From contig NC_056730.1 in assembly GCF_019279795.1 (NCBI RefSeq), positions 607,620,198-607,684,197 on the forward strand: a DNA stretch of 64,000 bases, read 5' to 3'. Both the position numbers and the translations under genes were made by a program. Position 1 is the stretch's first letter, and the number at the start of each line of letters is the position of its first letter. The notes under the pieces are model-generated. The model saw only the letters and a list, made by a program, of their open reading frames with translations, searched no databases and was not told the origin of the DNA. Source of the stretch: Protopterus annectens (Eukaryota; Chordata; Ceratodontiformes; Protopteridae). Shown here piece by piece: positions 23,531 to 35,081 of the stretch.

Positions 23531-23880
23531 CTTTGTATGTGTTCGTATTTGTTGTTGTATATCTTGAATTTATTTTTCAAGGTATATTTGTTTTTCAATA
23601 TACTTTTTTTTTAAATATATTATTTAATTTTCAATATTTTTTTCAATATATTTTTATTTCAATATATTTTTTTCAATATAGTATTTATTTCAATATATAT
23701 CTATATTTCAATATATTCTTTCAATAGATTTTTTTCAATATTTTTTTTTCAATATATATTTTTTCAATATATTTTTTTTATTTTCAATTTATTATTTTGT
23801 TTTCAATATATTCTTTTTGTTATCTTTTTTTCAATATATTACTTTTTCTTTCAATATATTTTCTTTGGATCTTTTTTTTT
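23531..23880. repeat. AT-rich tandem tract, (TTTCAATATATTT)n-like
   Basis: Roughly twenty degenerate copies of a TTTTTCAATATATT-type word. They give low-complexity Phe/Ile/Tyr frames with no biological meaning. A (TC)n tract follows at 23919-23955. Confidence 0.9.
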
Positions 23881-23955
23881 AATTTCTGCTGCAGCTGTTG
23901 TCTGCCTCTGCGTGTCCCTCTCTCTCTCTCTCTCTCTCTCCCTCTCTCTCCCTCC

Positions 23956-25299
23956 ATACCTGCAATGAAATTATTGCATGTGTGGACAGCAAGTACAGAC
24001 TGCTTTTATAGGTATCTGCACTTGTGCATGTGATGGCCTCTGTACCAATTGGTGGCCACCATTTGGCAATTGCATGCAGCCTGCTGTGTGGTACTTGCTG
24101 CATTCACTGTCATAGCAACCCAGTGCTATAAATTGCTAAGTCAGGTAGGCATAGCCCTTTCAGATTTCCAAAGTGGGGACCATGATTGTTTGCTGTGGAC
24201 ACCGGTGTGTAAGTCAGAAGGTTGGTATACTTCTTCTAACTGATGCTAGGGGTGTAGCCAGTGATTTGAATGCTGTACTCAGACCTGAATGTTGGCACTT
24301 CCAGTACACAGTTGACAGTGTAGAATTGTACTCACCCCTACAAATGCTAACACAAGATACATGGGAGTATGTAGTTTCTTTTCTACTTATACAATTAGCT
24401 GCCATACATACGTATTTATTGAGATGTTTTCATTTGGCACATGAATTGTTTGGGAACTGCTATACTGTGGATATTAATGTACTCACTTCAGCACAGTTTG
24501 TGCTTTTTATTTTGTTGACATTATCACAGGATGCTCATGAAAACGGGACAATTTCAGTACTGAGAATGCCTACCTACATCCTTGCTGGACCCTGAACACA
24601 CAGGTATTTTGTACGTTTGGGTGGGGATTGTCCTGCTATGATACAGTGTGGGGGTTGTAAAGTGCTGCTGTAACATTATTTACTGCTAGAATGGCTGGTT
24701 CTGTTATCACAGTCATGTAATGCAATTCCACAACAACTGCTGGTAAAGTTCCACAGCAATACTTAGCTAAGCGCACACATGCGTACACTCGCACAAACCT
24801 GCTAACTACTGCTTAAAAGTGCTTACTCCCGCTAACCCCCGTGCTAATTTCTTTGAAAGAAAAGAAAATGGGGAGATAGGAAAGTGGTGAAAAAGGGGCA
24901 CAAAGAGGGTAAGACAGTAGGGAAAACAGTTAGGGATGTGCAGGACAGGTGTAGGAAAGGTCCATAGCTGCCCATTTCTTTAACAGCAACAGCTGTGCAT
25001 ATACTAGGAATTTGGAGGGAATTTTGAAACCTTCAACCCCTGGGAGAGGGGTGAGGATAGCAAAGTATGTTGTACTGCCAATTAAATTTCAGTTTATGTG
25101 TCCAGTGGACATGTGTGCAAAATGGGCAGCTATGTATGGGGCGTATTTTTTTTGTGGGAGCAAATTGCCCATTTTTTTTTTTCAGGTGAGAGTGGAATGT
25201 GGGGTAGGGGAAGTAGGTATATTTGGGGAGGTAGGTTGGGGAGGTACACAGACAAGACAAACAAGATGCATACAGGGGCAGAATATGACACATGGGGTG
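23956..25299. other. Anonymous sequence
   Basis: Short frames at 24049-24595 and 25012-25304 match no family I know. CTAACTACTGCTTAAAAGTGC-like wording near 24800 echoes the SINE bodies near 10.3 and 27.8 kb, but too weakly to call. Confidence 0.5.
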
Positions 25300-25826
25300 G
25301 GTGACCACCATTGACGGGGAAGGATGTTTGGAAATCACAAGCCCATGAGCCCACAGATGGCAACAGTGGAACTGAGATCCCCACCCATGGGCAGTCACCA
25401 CTGCACCTTCACAACCCAGAGGGTGGCTGTGCTGGGGGCTGCATAGGAGGGACAGGCTCACCCGTGAGTCACGCCACTCTTGCCTCTAGCTGGCGTAGAG
25501 GATCAGCGACTGAACGCTGGATCTCCCTACGCACCACAGCCTGGACCGTTCAGAGGGTGATAGGTGGCCCTACTCCGGCCACGCTTGCATGCTGGGGACG
25601 AGCCCCATCCCCTGCAGTGCTTCCACCCAAAGATGGCACAGACCCAATGGAGGAGGAGGTCCCGGGCTGGGCACAGGACCTGCTGGTGCCAGGTGCCATC
25701 GTCAGCTGAGGTGGGACAGGTGGGTCCGCTGGGACCGGCCTTCCCATACGTTCTATGTTTAGTAGGATTTAATGATAATATGGGTTGGTAACAGCCAACT
25801 GCATTCCAAATTAGTTGTAACAGCAT
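25300..25826 (-). pseudogene. Possible Harbinger Myb-like protein, C-terminal part (second)
   Basis: The minus strand encodes a Pro/Ser/Gly-rich stretch (25747-25550). A helical run then reads VQAVVRREIQRSVADPLRQL and EARVA before a stop. The layout resembles the Ser/Pro linker plus coiled coil of Harbinger Myb-like proteins. It is on the same strand as, and downstream of, the SANT-like exon at 27067-27345. Evidence is mainly position and composition. Confidence 0.35.
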
Positions 25827-26638
25827 GCAGTAATATTCCCATTAACCCACCACACCAGAGTTCCAACAGTTGAACAGCAAGCATAACACATGCATATATA
25901 GAACAACAGTGGACATTCCAACAGCATGCAGGATTTATTGGTGGCAGCAGGTCACCAAGATTGTGGAGTTTCAACAGGGCACATGCATCAAAGTAAATGC
26001 AGATATTTATAAAACAATATGACATATGTCCCAACAAATGTTTTGAGATTAGACATACCAACTGAGGTGTAGAATTGCATTGTTTATGCACATACAGTAG
26101 GGTGTAAAAAGATACCTCCATTAACATCTTATATGTACTTATAGTTTACACTGCATTCTTATTGACTGCAGGTGTATATCCCCTACATGTATTATTACAC
26201 TAGGCAACATGCATTAATTGTGAAATGGGTTTGGCTAGTTCCTTATATACCTGACCTGTATCTGACATACAAACTGCTCAGGATGCAGATGTTACTGCTA
26301 CGTATTTAGATATTTTATTTATATTTATATATCTACATATCTGGATGTGTTCAGGTGACATTATCAGTTATATTTCTACAGCCCCCTACATTTCTAGCAG
26401 CACACTGACATTTCTGGGGAACACATTAACAAGCTACCCGTGTGCCAGATTTACCTATGCATGCCAGCCATTAACCAACAGTTGAGGACTGTATATATGC
26501 TTCACAGCTACTGGCACTCCCTTCATCCACTTTATATGGGCCTGGCCAAGTGTGGGTTGACAGCGCTTAGTACAACAGTACTATTTATATAATGCAAGAG
26601 TACAACAACATTTTGAAGTAAGTGACACAGACACACTC
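25827..26638. other. Anonymous sequence
   Basis: No recognised gene or repeat family. Confidence 0.5.
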
Positions 26639-26905
26639 CAGGAATTATACCTTTATTAATTACATTACACACTTTTCTAGAGGCTCTCTCATTTATTTGA
26701 TATTACAGTGCATGCAGAAGACTTATTCAAGACGCAGTATACCTTTATTAATGGGTTACAACACTCTTTTTCTGGCTCTCTCACTTATTTTATATAACAG
26801 TACATGCAGAGAAATTATTCAGGAATTATTATGCCTTTATTATTGGGCTACAACACTTTTTTCAGGCTCTCTCACTTATTTTATATAACAATACATGCAG
26901 AATAA
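26639..26905 (+). repeat. Three ~90-bp direct tandem units
   Basis: Each unit contains ACCTTTATTAAT-type sequence, GGCTCTCTCACTTATTT and ACAGTACATGCAGA. The second and third units are more alike than the first. Confidence 0.85.
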
Positions 26906-27066
26906 TTACTAACCTGCCTGGTGGCGCAGCCTTAACAGCCTATCTGCATAGGCTTGCTGATTTGCAGCACGGTCACCTGCAGCTGTGAAGTAAATGAAGG
27001 GATATTGAGACATACCTGTCCATTATATAGACTACAATAGCAATTCTTACATACTCCATTCCATGG

Positions 27067-27345
27067 CTACCTACTCAGTAGTGGGGCATTGTCATTCCCA
27101 CGGGCCTCCTGTATCCATTGGTTCAGTTGGTCCTGCTTCTGTCTCTTCAGGTATGCGTAGTGGTGTTTGACCTGCTCACCAGTCCGAGGGATGCCTGTGG
27201 CACTGGTGAGATTATGTGCTAGACGATTCCAGGCTTCTGCTTTGTATTCAGTGCCTTGGAACTGGCCCTGCAGGAGTCTTGCATCATGATGATGGACAAG
27301 GAGCCAAACCATCACTTTTGACTCCTCAATGCCCCACCGTTGCGC
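27067..27345 (-). pseudogene. Harbinger-type Myb/SANT DNA-binding domain (second)
   Basis: The minus-strand frame reads RWGIEESKVMVWLLVHHHDA, then AWNRLAHNLTSATGIPRTGE and QVKHHYAYLKRQKQDQ. This is a Myb/SANT-like trihelix pattern with the initial Trp, the central Trp and the EQVK-YLK helix. It is distinct from the domain at 20255-20587. The first Met of the open frame lies inside the domain, so the real start must be further upstream or in another exon. Confidence 0.62.
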
Positions 27346-27572
27346 TCAAAAACATGAGCCCTCTCTAGCACTGGCCATTCTGACTGCAGATGGGAGTTAC
27401 AACCAGTTATGGCAATTATTCCCACCTATGGAGCTTAAATATGCCTCATTTCCTGAACTTATTTGTGATTAGCCGGTTTTGAAATATCTCAGCTGAGTGC
27501 ACACCTGCTTAGCACTGAGTAAACGTTGATTAATATGTATATGTATGTTGACAGTGTATGAATAGCAAAAGC

Positions 27573-27810
27573 TGTCATGGCTTAGTGGTTCAGTGCTGTG
27601 ATTATGGTGTACAGTATCCTGGGTTCAAGGTCTATCATTGCTTTTTATTTTACTACTGGCCTGACCGGCTAGGAAGTGTGGTTGTGTTTAGCTGACTTTG
27701 CTCAGCTTTTCCCACCATTGCTCTACGTTGCTTTACGTTGCCCGACGTTGCCCGATGTGCTAGTTGGCGCGGTGCGCAGCTCCACGCAAACATGTTTTGT
27801 TTGCGCTAGT
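27573..27810 (+). mobile_element. tRNA-derived SINE-like element, copy 2
   Basis: The head carries an A-box-like CATGGCTTAGTGGTTCAG and a B-box-like CTGGGTTCAAGGTC. The body has GACTTTGCTCAGCTTTTCCC and TGCTAGTTGGCGC. It matches the inverse copy at 10335-10566 along its length. The 3' end blends into CGCTAGTTGGCGC-type repeats up to about 27920. Confidence 0.62.
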
Positions 27811-28087
27811 TGGCGCGATGCACAGCTCCACACAAAGCTATTGCGCTAGTTAAAGCAGTGCTTAGCTATGGGCAATTATTCTTAAATATGCTTAATACTG
27901 GTAAACGTTGCTTAGCAGTGCTTCACATTGCTTAAGATAGGTTACTTATGCATTCATTAGTATGCATGACCATTTCACCTTCTTATATATATTTAAAATA
28001 TCGTTCACTACTACATAGGACATTTCAATGCATTTTAATAAAATTTAAAAGTTAAATGTCAGGAATTATTTTTATGCACAGATTTCC

Positions 28088-28162
28088 TACAGTAAATGGG
28101 AGGAGTGGGACTTGAACCGGGAATGCCTTCTCTTTGTGCGAAGGCTCTGCCACTACGCTATT
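28088..28162 (-). mobile_element. tRNA-like sequence, probable SINE head
   Basis: On the minus strand it reads like a tRNA: D-arm region AGCGTAGTGGCAGAGCC, an anticodon arm with paired CCTTC/GAAGG around a 9-nt loop, and a T-arm with GGTTCAAGTCCC. The enlarged loop and poor acceptor pairing argue against a working tRNA gene. Confidence 0.55.
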
Positions 28163-28860
28163 GCCAATTTGCTTAATTTGCATATAAGTGGTTTATTATC
28201 CTCTTCGATGCCTTAACTGCTTACTGTAGCTAAGTAATGGGCACACCCACGCACACACACGCAAATACGGGCAGCTATATCGGGAATAATAAAAAAAAAA
28301 TTGTTTTACATTTTATTTTATTTGTACAGGGGCTTTGAATGTGGGGGAGTGTAGTGTTGGGGATATACACATTTGAGCAGACTCGCTCATCTCTGGTGAC
28401 ATTTGCAGATTTAGGCACTTGCAAGGGCGTGGATATTTGGACTGCTTGGCAGTCTGACACTCCCCCTGCATTCGTTTATGCTCCATGTTAGCCTTGGAGT
28501 TGAGTCATCACCCTCATGAATATGCATGGCGCGCTGACATCATACTCTTAGGCTGCCGTTCCCGAGTAAGACTTAGTTAGTCTTACACGGAGGATTACTG
28601 AACCCCCCCTATGTTATTCAACATGTTTTTAACTCAAGTTTTTTAACAATGCATCATTGAAATTAAGTTTTTAATAGGGACAAGTTTTTAATGTTTATTT
28701 AAGATTATATATAAAAAAGGTTGTTTTTGGTACGTAAGCTAAGAGAGATTTAAATTTCTAATGAGGTAATTGTGAATGTCATTCAAATGGTTTTGTTTAA
28801 GCCTGATAGGTTGGAATGTTTTTTAGCGGGAAACTAATGTGTTTAAATAAAGACTGATTC
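28163..28860. other. Anonymous AT-rich sequence
   Basis: No gene was seen. A small 8-bp hairpin (GTAAGACT/AGTCTTAC) lies at 28565-28586. Confidence 0.5.
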
Positions 28861-28995
28861 AGTAATGTCACTATCTGAAGAAGTTACAGCTACTGTGACG
28901 AAAAATGTGTAGGAGATTTTCTGTGTTTATGCTTTTCATTGAGTTGTTCTGCAAGTTGGAATAAAAGCACAACAGAATGCTTCATTTTCCCTGGA
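28861..28995 (+). mobile_element. Probable Penelope-like element 3' end
   Basis: It carries the CTGAAGAAG...GACGAAA signature found near the 3' ends of the two PLE families at 50.5-63.3 kb. The coding part is not present next to it, so the call rests on this signature. Confidence 0.4.
28875..28904 (+). ncRNA. Hammerhead-like core motif
   Basis: CTGAAGA, one extra A, then a 7-bp stem (GTTACAG/CTGTGAC) closed by CTA, then GAAA. This is the core order of a hammerhead ribozyme (CUGANGA, stem II, GAAA) apart from the extra A. Stem III and the cleavage site were not resolved. Confidence 0.35.
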
Positions 28996-29060
28996 TGTTT
29001 TTTTTTCATTTCATTTTACTGGTTATAGTTTTGGCTTAACCATAGGCTGCTGTTTCATTT

Positions 29061-29725
29061 AAGTATTGTCTTGTATTTTATTACTTATTATTAAATATTT
29101 TACAACCATTCAATTGTGGCTGTTTTGTGTAGAGATAATTTAAGCTCTAGAGTACATTGCATATTTATAGTGATTACTGTACCAAGTCACTCCAAATAAG
29201 CCTTGACTGTCTAGTTATACTACCAACTGGATAATAATATTGCACAGTAATAACTGGACACCCTTTTAAGTGCCTTTGAGTAGCTGATAAATATTAGCTG
29301 GCTGGTGGCAGGTGGTACTACCATACAGTCTGGGTAATAGGGGCACAGCTGGAGAACCTGTGCCAGCCTTTCTCAGGAGTGTCTGTGTGGTTGTATAAAC
29401 TCTTATCTCAAAGTGTGTGTGTGTCAGCTACTTGGGCAGGGACACAAAGCACTGGTTGGACAGAGAGGGTGCTGGAGGTTTTAGCTTGCCCGGCTAGGCT
29501 GAGATTGGGATCCTATAGCTGTGCCATAAGGGAGTCTTATTGGGGACCCGGAGAGCAAGGGAGCAACCAGCTCCAGACTGACTGTGATCTCTGTGTGCTC
29601 TTAAGGGAAATTGCACTTTACTGTGTGTATTTGTTATCCTTTCCTTCATATATGAGATGCCCTCTCTGATGTTAGTGGTGAAGATTGAGGCTCCTTGATT
29701 GCTGGGCTAGGGCACAGGCATCATA
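29061..29725 (+). repeat. Truncated 5' LTR
   Basis: Matches 34625-35382 of the 3' LTR from AAGTATTGTCTTGT to the end, by eye above 90% identity. It ends TCATA where the 3' LTR ends TCACA. The first ~709 bp are missing and replaced by unrelated or PLE-like sequence. Confidence 0.85.
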
Positions 29726-29732
29726 TATTAAT

Positions 29733-29750
29733 TGGTGTCAGTGGTGGGAT
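29733..29750 (+). promoter_or_regulatory. Primer-binding site, probably tRNA-Leu
   Basis: TGGTGTCAGTGGTGGGAT lies 7 nt after the 5' LTR. It fits the complement of the 3' end of vertebrate tRNA-Leu, including CCA, with about two mismatches. Confidence 0.65.
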
Positions 29751-29754
29751 AATA

Positions 29755-30655
29755 CCCTCAGAGAATGGACAGCTCAACCTTTCTGCAGAGGACTTAAAAA
29801 TCCATCTGGAGCTAAAGAGACTTGAGATGGAGGCGAGGCATTTGGAGATAGAAGCCGAGGAAAAGGAGAGGCAGAGGAAGCATGAGAGAGAAATGCTGAC
29901 TCTTCACCAGAGTCATGGAAGTAATGAGGAAGGGAATAACTGGACTCCAGAAGCACAACAGGTCAGTAAATGTCTTCCACAGTTTAAAGGGGGGATAATT
30001 TTGATAGTTTCATTCTAATGTTTTGAGGGTATGCAAACAGTACAGTGTTAACCAAAGGCTCTGGGTACAGTTCGTGACCCCCTTAATTCATGGTAAAGCT
30101 ATAACTGTATTGCCTAAAATGTATGACGTTGCATGTTTTAATTATACTGCTATATAAATTTGTCTATTAGAGTTTTTTAAGCTAACACCTGAAATGTATA
30201 GGAAAAAGTTTTGTGAGCAAGGATGCAAAGCAGATGAAAGTGTGTGTGAATATGTTGCTGAACTGAGCACTTATTTCCATAGGTGGGTGAGTGGATGTCA
30301 ATTCACCACTTTTGAAGGGCTGGCAGACCTTTTGGTGAGGGAACAAGCCTTTTGCACTTTGCCTGAGGACATGAGGATTTGGTTAGCTGATAGAAAATTT
30401 GCTATTTCAGATGAGTTGGGGAAGAAGGGAGACCTATACCTGGCAAGCAAGGCAGCCCTGCAGAGGAAGGGGTCCCCCATACAGCTCATGGGTCTAAAGG
30501 AACCCATGGTGGGCAGCACAGACTGCCCCAACAGAATCTGCCAGTAGCAGCAGAAGCCACTAGTCCAGGTGCACGTCCAGGAGATAGGGGTAAATGTTTT
30601 GAATGCAACCAGTAGGGCCATGTGGCATACAGGTATCCACGGAGGCAAGGTGGGG
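29755..30655 (+). pseudogene. gag with SCAN-like domain and zinc knuckle
   Basis: The N-terminal coiled coil is charged (LELKRLEMEARHLEIEAEE), in 29755-30018. After a damaged stretch, LTPEMYRKKFCEQG starts a region at about 30180-30480 that closely follows the SCAN fold pattern: EYVAELSTYFHRWVSGC, LADLLVREQAFCTLPEDM, then RIWLADRK. Vertebrate SCAN domains are held to descend from Gmr1-like capsid. A CCHC knuckle at 30597-30640 reads CFECNQ, a stop, then GHVAYRY, so its last cysteine is now Tyr. Gag would coat the RNA in cytoplasmic particles. Confidence 0.8.
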
Positions 30656-30950
30656 AACAAAAGGTGAGGGAGCCAGTAAGTGAGAAAGACAAAATGCCAA
30701 TAGTAGGTTGTCTTGAGACAACAGGGGTACTAATCTACCATCCTGCAGATGTCCTGTGAGGGGAGTATTTGGATGAGGCAGTACCATGTGCTTATGCAAT
30801 TACACACAATCAGGCTAGGAGACATGAATGTGGGTCTGGTAGCATGGGTGAGACCCAGACAGACTGCATACTTGCAGCGAGGACTGGTGAGGTAGTTACT
30901 TCAGGGAGACTGAAGGTGAGCCACAGCTGCTTGGGGGTACTGATGGTCCC

Positions 30951-32330
30951 TTGGACAGAGTGATTCCAAAGGTAGAGGTGAGTAGTAGTACCCAGGCTGA
31001 CAGTGAGGCACCACTGTCAGAGGATGCCAGACTTCCTCCGGAAGGGGAGCTGGGAAGGGTTACAAGGAGAGAGTTGAGACAGGCTCAGCTCTCAGACCCT
31101 ACATTTCAAGGCCTGAGGCAGGTAGCTAGGGAGGCACCTGACTCTCCAGGAAAGGGGGAATTTGTATACTGGGACAAAGGGTTACTGTACAGAGAGTGGA
31201 CACCCGAGGAAGGGCTAGAAGGTGAGAGAGTATAGCAGTTGGTAGTGCCTAGAGCCTACCATCTGGCACTTCTAGTCATAGCCCATGATATTCCCTCTGC
31301 AGGTCATATGGGTATAAAACATACAAAGAGGTGTATTATGCAGAACGTCTATTGGCCTGGAATTTCCAGAGATGTAACAAGGTACCGCAGGACCTGTGAG
31401 CAGTGCCAAAAGGTAGGCAAGGCAGGAGACAAGGTGAGAGCTCCTTTGATGCCTTTGCCTAAGATTGAGGAGCCATTGCAGAGGGTAGGTATAGATATTG
31501 TGGGTCTTCTGAGTACCCCAATTTCCACAGGGAAAAAATATATCCTACTGGTAGTGGACTATGATACACGATACCCTGAGGCAGTGGCTTTGTCCTCCAT
31601 TGAGGCAAAGAAGGTGGCAAATGCTTTCTTAGAGATTTTCAGCAGGGTAGGTTTCCCAAAAGAAATACTGACTGACAGAGGTGCCAGTTTCATGTCAGCC
31701 CTGCTGGCTTGTCTGTGGAAGTCCTGTGCGGTGAAGCACATGAAGACCACCCACTACCATCCCCAGACTAATGGTCTTGTTGAGAGGTTAAACTCTACAA
31801 TCAAGTCCATGCTATGGGCATTTGCAGATCAGTTAAAGAGGGAGTGGGACAAATATTTGCCCCATCTGCTGTTTGCTTACAGAGAGGTTCTCCAGGAATC
31901 CACAGGTTTTTCACCTTTTGAGTTGCTGTATGGGCATAGGGTGAGGGGACCTCTAGATTTAATTTGAGATGAGTGGGAAGGTGAGTGCGAGTCCCACAAG
32001 GAGTCTGTTGTGGCATACATCCTAAACCTCAGGACAAGGCTCAAGGAAATAATGGGCTTGTCCCAGGAGAACCTGGCAGAAGCCCAACAACCAAAAAAGG
32101 TGTGATATGACAGGAATGCTCGAGCTAGAGAGTATGCTGTGGGGCAGCAGGTAATGGCTCTCCTTCCTGTCAGACACAACAAGCTGCAAGCAGCTTGGAA
32201 GGGACCCTATAAGGTGGTAAGAAAGGTAAGTGATGTTAACTACATGGTGGAACTGCTAGGCAGAAGGCAGGGGCACAAATTGTACCATGTTAACATGATG
32301 AAACCTTACCATGATAGGGAGGCCCTTGTA
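30951..32330 (+). pseudogene. Integrase (with GPY/F module), upstream of RT
   Basis: One frame with in-frame stops at about 31233, 31966 and 32103. The zinc-binding His/Cys region shows AHDIPSAGHMG and CEQCQK. The catalytic core shows D in GIDIVG, D in LTDRGASF and E in LVERLNSTIKS. The C-terminal WKGPYKV is the GPY/F module, followed by HKLYHVNMMKPY. Integrase inserts the DNA copy into chromosomes. No protease DTG motif could be found between gag and here. Confidence 0.9.
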
Positions 32331-32439
32331 CTGAGCATTTGCAGTGGATTGCAGGAGGAGTCTGAGGGAGCTCTGGGGACTGATCTCCTCATTCAGGTTC
32401 AGGCTGACACTTCAGTGGAAGGGGTAGCAATGTCCCAGC

Positions 32440-33403
32440 AGCTATCTCCTACCCAGATTCGAGAAATCCAAGCAGTGTTGCAGGAATTTGGGGACATGTT
32501 CACTGGGAAACCAGGGTGCACCCACCTGAGTCAGCACCAGGTGGATACAGGGCCCCAAAGGCCTATTAGGCAGACCCCTTATAGAGTGCCTGAGGGAGTC
32601 AAAAAGACTCTGAGGGAGGAGGTACAGGAGATTTTGGAACTAGGGGTAATTCAATAGTCCAACAGCCCCTGGGCCTCCCTAGTGGTGCTGGTGCCAAAGA
32701 AGGATGGCAGCACCAGGTTCTGTGTGGACTACAGGAAATTAAATAGTCACATCGAGTAAGATGCTTACCCCATGCCTAGGACAGATGAGGCCCTAGAGCA
32801 GCTGGGTGGGGCTAAGTATCTCACAACCATTGATCTTACCAAGATTACTGGCAGGTGCCCTTGACTCCCAGTGCTAGAGAGAAGTCAGCCTTTGTGACTC
32901 CTTTTGGCTTCTATGAGTTCACAAAGATACCCTTTGGGATGAAGAATGCCCCAGCAACTTTCCAGAAGCTGGTCGATCATATCCTGGTAGGAGCAGGAGG
33001 GTTTGCCCTTGGTTACCTAGATTATATTGCCATCTATAGCTATTCCTGGCAAGAGCACCTTCAGCATGTCAGGGAGGTGCTGGGCAGACTACAGAGGGCA
33101 GGGTTGACCATTAAGCCGAACAAATGTCTGGTGGGTAAGGCAGAGGTCTCCTACCTAGGACATAAAATGGGGAGTGATAAGATAAGGCCAGAACCTGCCA
33201 AAGTGGAAGCTATTCAGGCATGGCCTGCACCTGTTACCAAAAAGCAGGTGAGGGCATTGTTAGGGACAGCAGGGTACTACAGAAAGTTCATCCCCAGTTA
33301 TAGTACCATAGCTGCTCCCCTCACAGACCTGACAAGGGAGAACAGACCAGATAAGGTAGTGTGGACCCCAGCATGTGCGCAGGCATTCCAGAATCTTAAA
33401 TAA
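32440..33403 (+). pseudogene. Ty3/gypsy reverse transcriptase
   Basis: Palm motifs are visible: [58 protein letters not shown] and APATFQ. The catalytic YLDD box reads YLDYIAIYS at about 33015, with the second Asp changed to Tyr. There is a TAG at about 32657 and a one-base deletion near 32843. Together these make it inactive. Confidence 0.9.
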
Positions 33404-33419
33404 GCTTTGGGAGGACCTC

Positions 33420-33827
33420 CCAGTGTTAGCCAGTCCAGATTACAGCAAATAATGTGTTGTGCAAGTGGATGCTTTGAACCATGGGGTGGGTGCTGTACTT
33501 AGCCAGATTTCTTCAGAGGGAGAAGAGCACCCAGTGGTTTACCTCAGTTGTAGGCTCCAACTCAGGGAGGAATGCTATGCAGCTGTAGAAAAGGAATGTC
33601 TAGCCATAGTGGGGGCACTGCAGAAACTTCAGCCTTATTTGTACGGAAGAAAATTCACTGTAATGACCGATCATAAACCCCTAATATTGTTAAACAGAGC
33701 CAACCAGAAAAATGCCAAGTTGCTAAGATGGAATTTGGGGTTGCAAGCATATGATATGTCAGTGCAGCACCGCAGTGGGGTTAGCAATGCCAATGCAGAT
33801 GGGCTCTCAAGACAGGGAATGCGGTAA
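33420..33827 (+). pseudogene. RNase H domain of the LTR element
   Basis: Contains the expected acidic residues in VDALNHGVGAVLSQ, EKECLAIVGALQKL, VMTDHKPLILL and NADGLSRQG, at about 33460-33815. It would degrade the RNA strand during reverse transcription. The terminal stop is at 33825-33827. A TAA at about 33402 separates it from the reverse transcriptase frame. Confidence 0.9.
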
Positions 33828-33902
33828 GGTACATTCAGATAGACCTGACCCTCTCAAGCAGTGTTTCTCAAGGGTCACTTGAAAAACTAGCTTGAATTCC
33901 CC

Positions 33903-33915
33903 AGGGGGGGAGATA
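33903..33915 (+). promoter_or_regulatory. Polypurine tract
   Basis: An AGGGGGGGAGA-type run lies directly before TGTGA, the proposed 3' LTR start. A second, weaker candidate (AAAAGGAGATG before TGTTAAG) lies near 34250. Confidence 0.65.
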
Positions 33916-34993
33916 TGTGAATAGTGGGTAAAGATAGATGAAGACTGCCAGCCTAGCCAGATAGAATTTTGCAGATAATTCTGTCATTTGTAAATATGAA
34001 TGTAAACTACAGGTTTGTTGTCTTAAATGTAAAGAATATAGTATTACATGTGAAACTGGAAAAAATGTGACAACAGTGCACTCTACTGACCAAAGTAAAG
34101 CATGTGGTGGCCCTTTCATGTAGACAGTGGTGCCGAAGGGTCTAGATGAAGAAGCTATTTCTATTGTTTTAACCAAGAGTTAAATTGCTAGATTTAAACA
34201 TGCAAATGCATTTTTATTGCTCTGCTTCCTGACCAGCTGCAATATAACAAAAGGAGATGTTAAGAATGTAAATGCAGTTTCTGTTAGCCTGGGAACCCAG
34301 GGAAGTGTGAAGAATGATGAAATGTGTAGCCTGGGAACCCCAGGAAAGTGTGAAGAATGATGTAATGTGAATCAGAACTGCATTATCAATTTAAACAGAG
34401 AGAACCAGAGAGGAATAAGCATTTTTTGTCTTGACCATCCAACTCATCAGCAATCTGCCTGTTTTCTTATATAAGTTATTTTAGACTTGTGCTTTCTTTT
34501 AGAAATAACTAGAAACTAGCAATATTAGACTAAGTGTTTTTCTGTGATGTCAGAACTGTACTACTGAATTATTTTAAGTATTTCTCTGTGATCTCTGAAC
34601 TCTTGACTAGCACTGTGTAATAAGAAGTATTGTCTTGTGTTTTTATTTATTATTAAATATTTTAAAACCCTTCAACTGTGGCTGTTTTGTGTAGAGATAA
34701 TTTAAGCTCTAGAGTACATTGCAAATTTATAGTGATTACTGTAACAAATCACTCCAAATAAGCCTTGACTGTTTAGTTATACTACCAATTGAATAATAAT
34801 ATTGCACAGTAATAATTGGACACCCTTTTAAGGGCCTTTGAGTAGCTGATAAATATTAGTTGGGTGGTGTCAGGCAGTACTACCTTATAGTCTGGGTAAT
34901 AGGGGCATAGCTGGAGAACCTGTGCAACCTTTCCCAGGAGTGTCTGTGTGGTTGTATAAACTCTTATCTCAAAGTGTGTGTGTGTGTGTGTGT

Positions 34994-35081
<88 letters not shown>

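Noticed and set aside
23533-24033. Phe/Ile-rich frames suggesting a transporter
   Set aside because: They come from the AT-rich tandem tract and a (TC)n run.
28088-28162. Functional tRNA gene
   Set aside because: The anticodon loop is nine nucleotides and the acceptor arm does not pair well; a SINE head fits better.
34250-34264. Alternative 3' LTR start at TGTTAAGAATG after AAAAGGAGA
   Set aside because: TGTGA at 33916 pairs with the terminal TCACA and follows a stronger polypurine tract.
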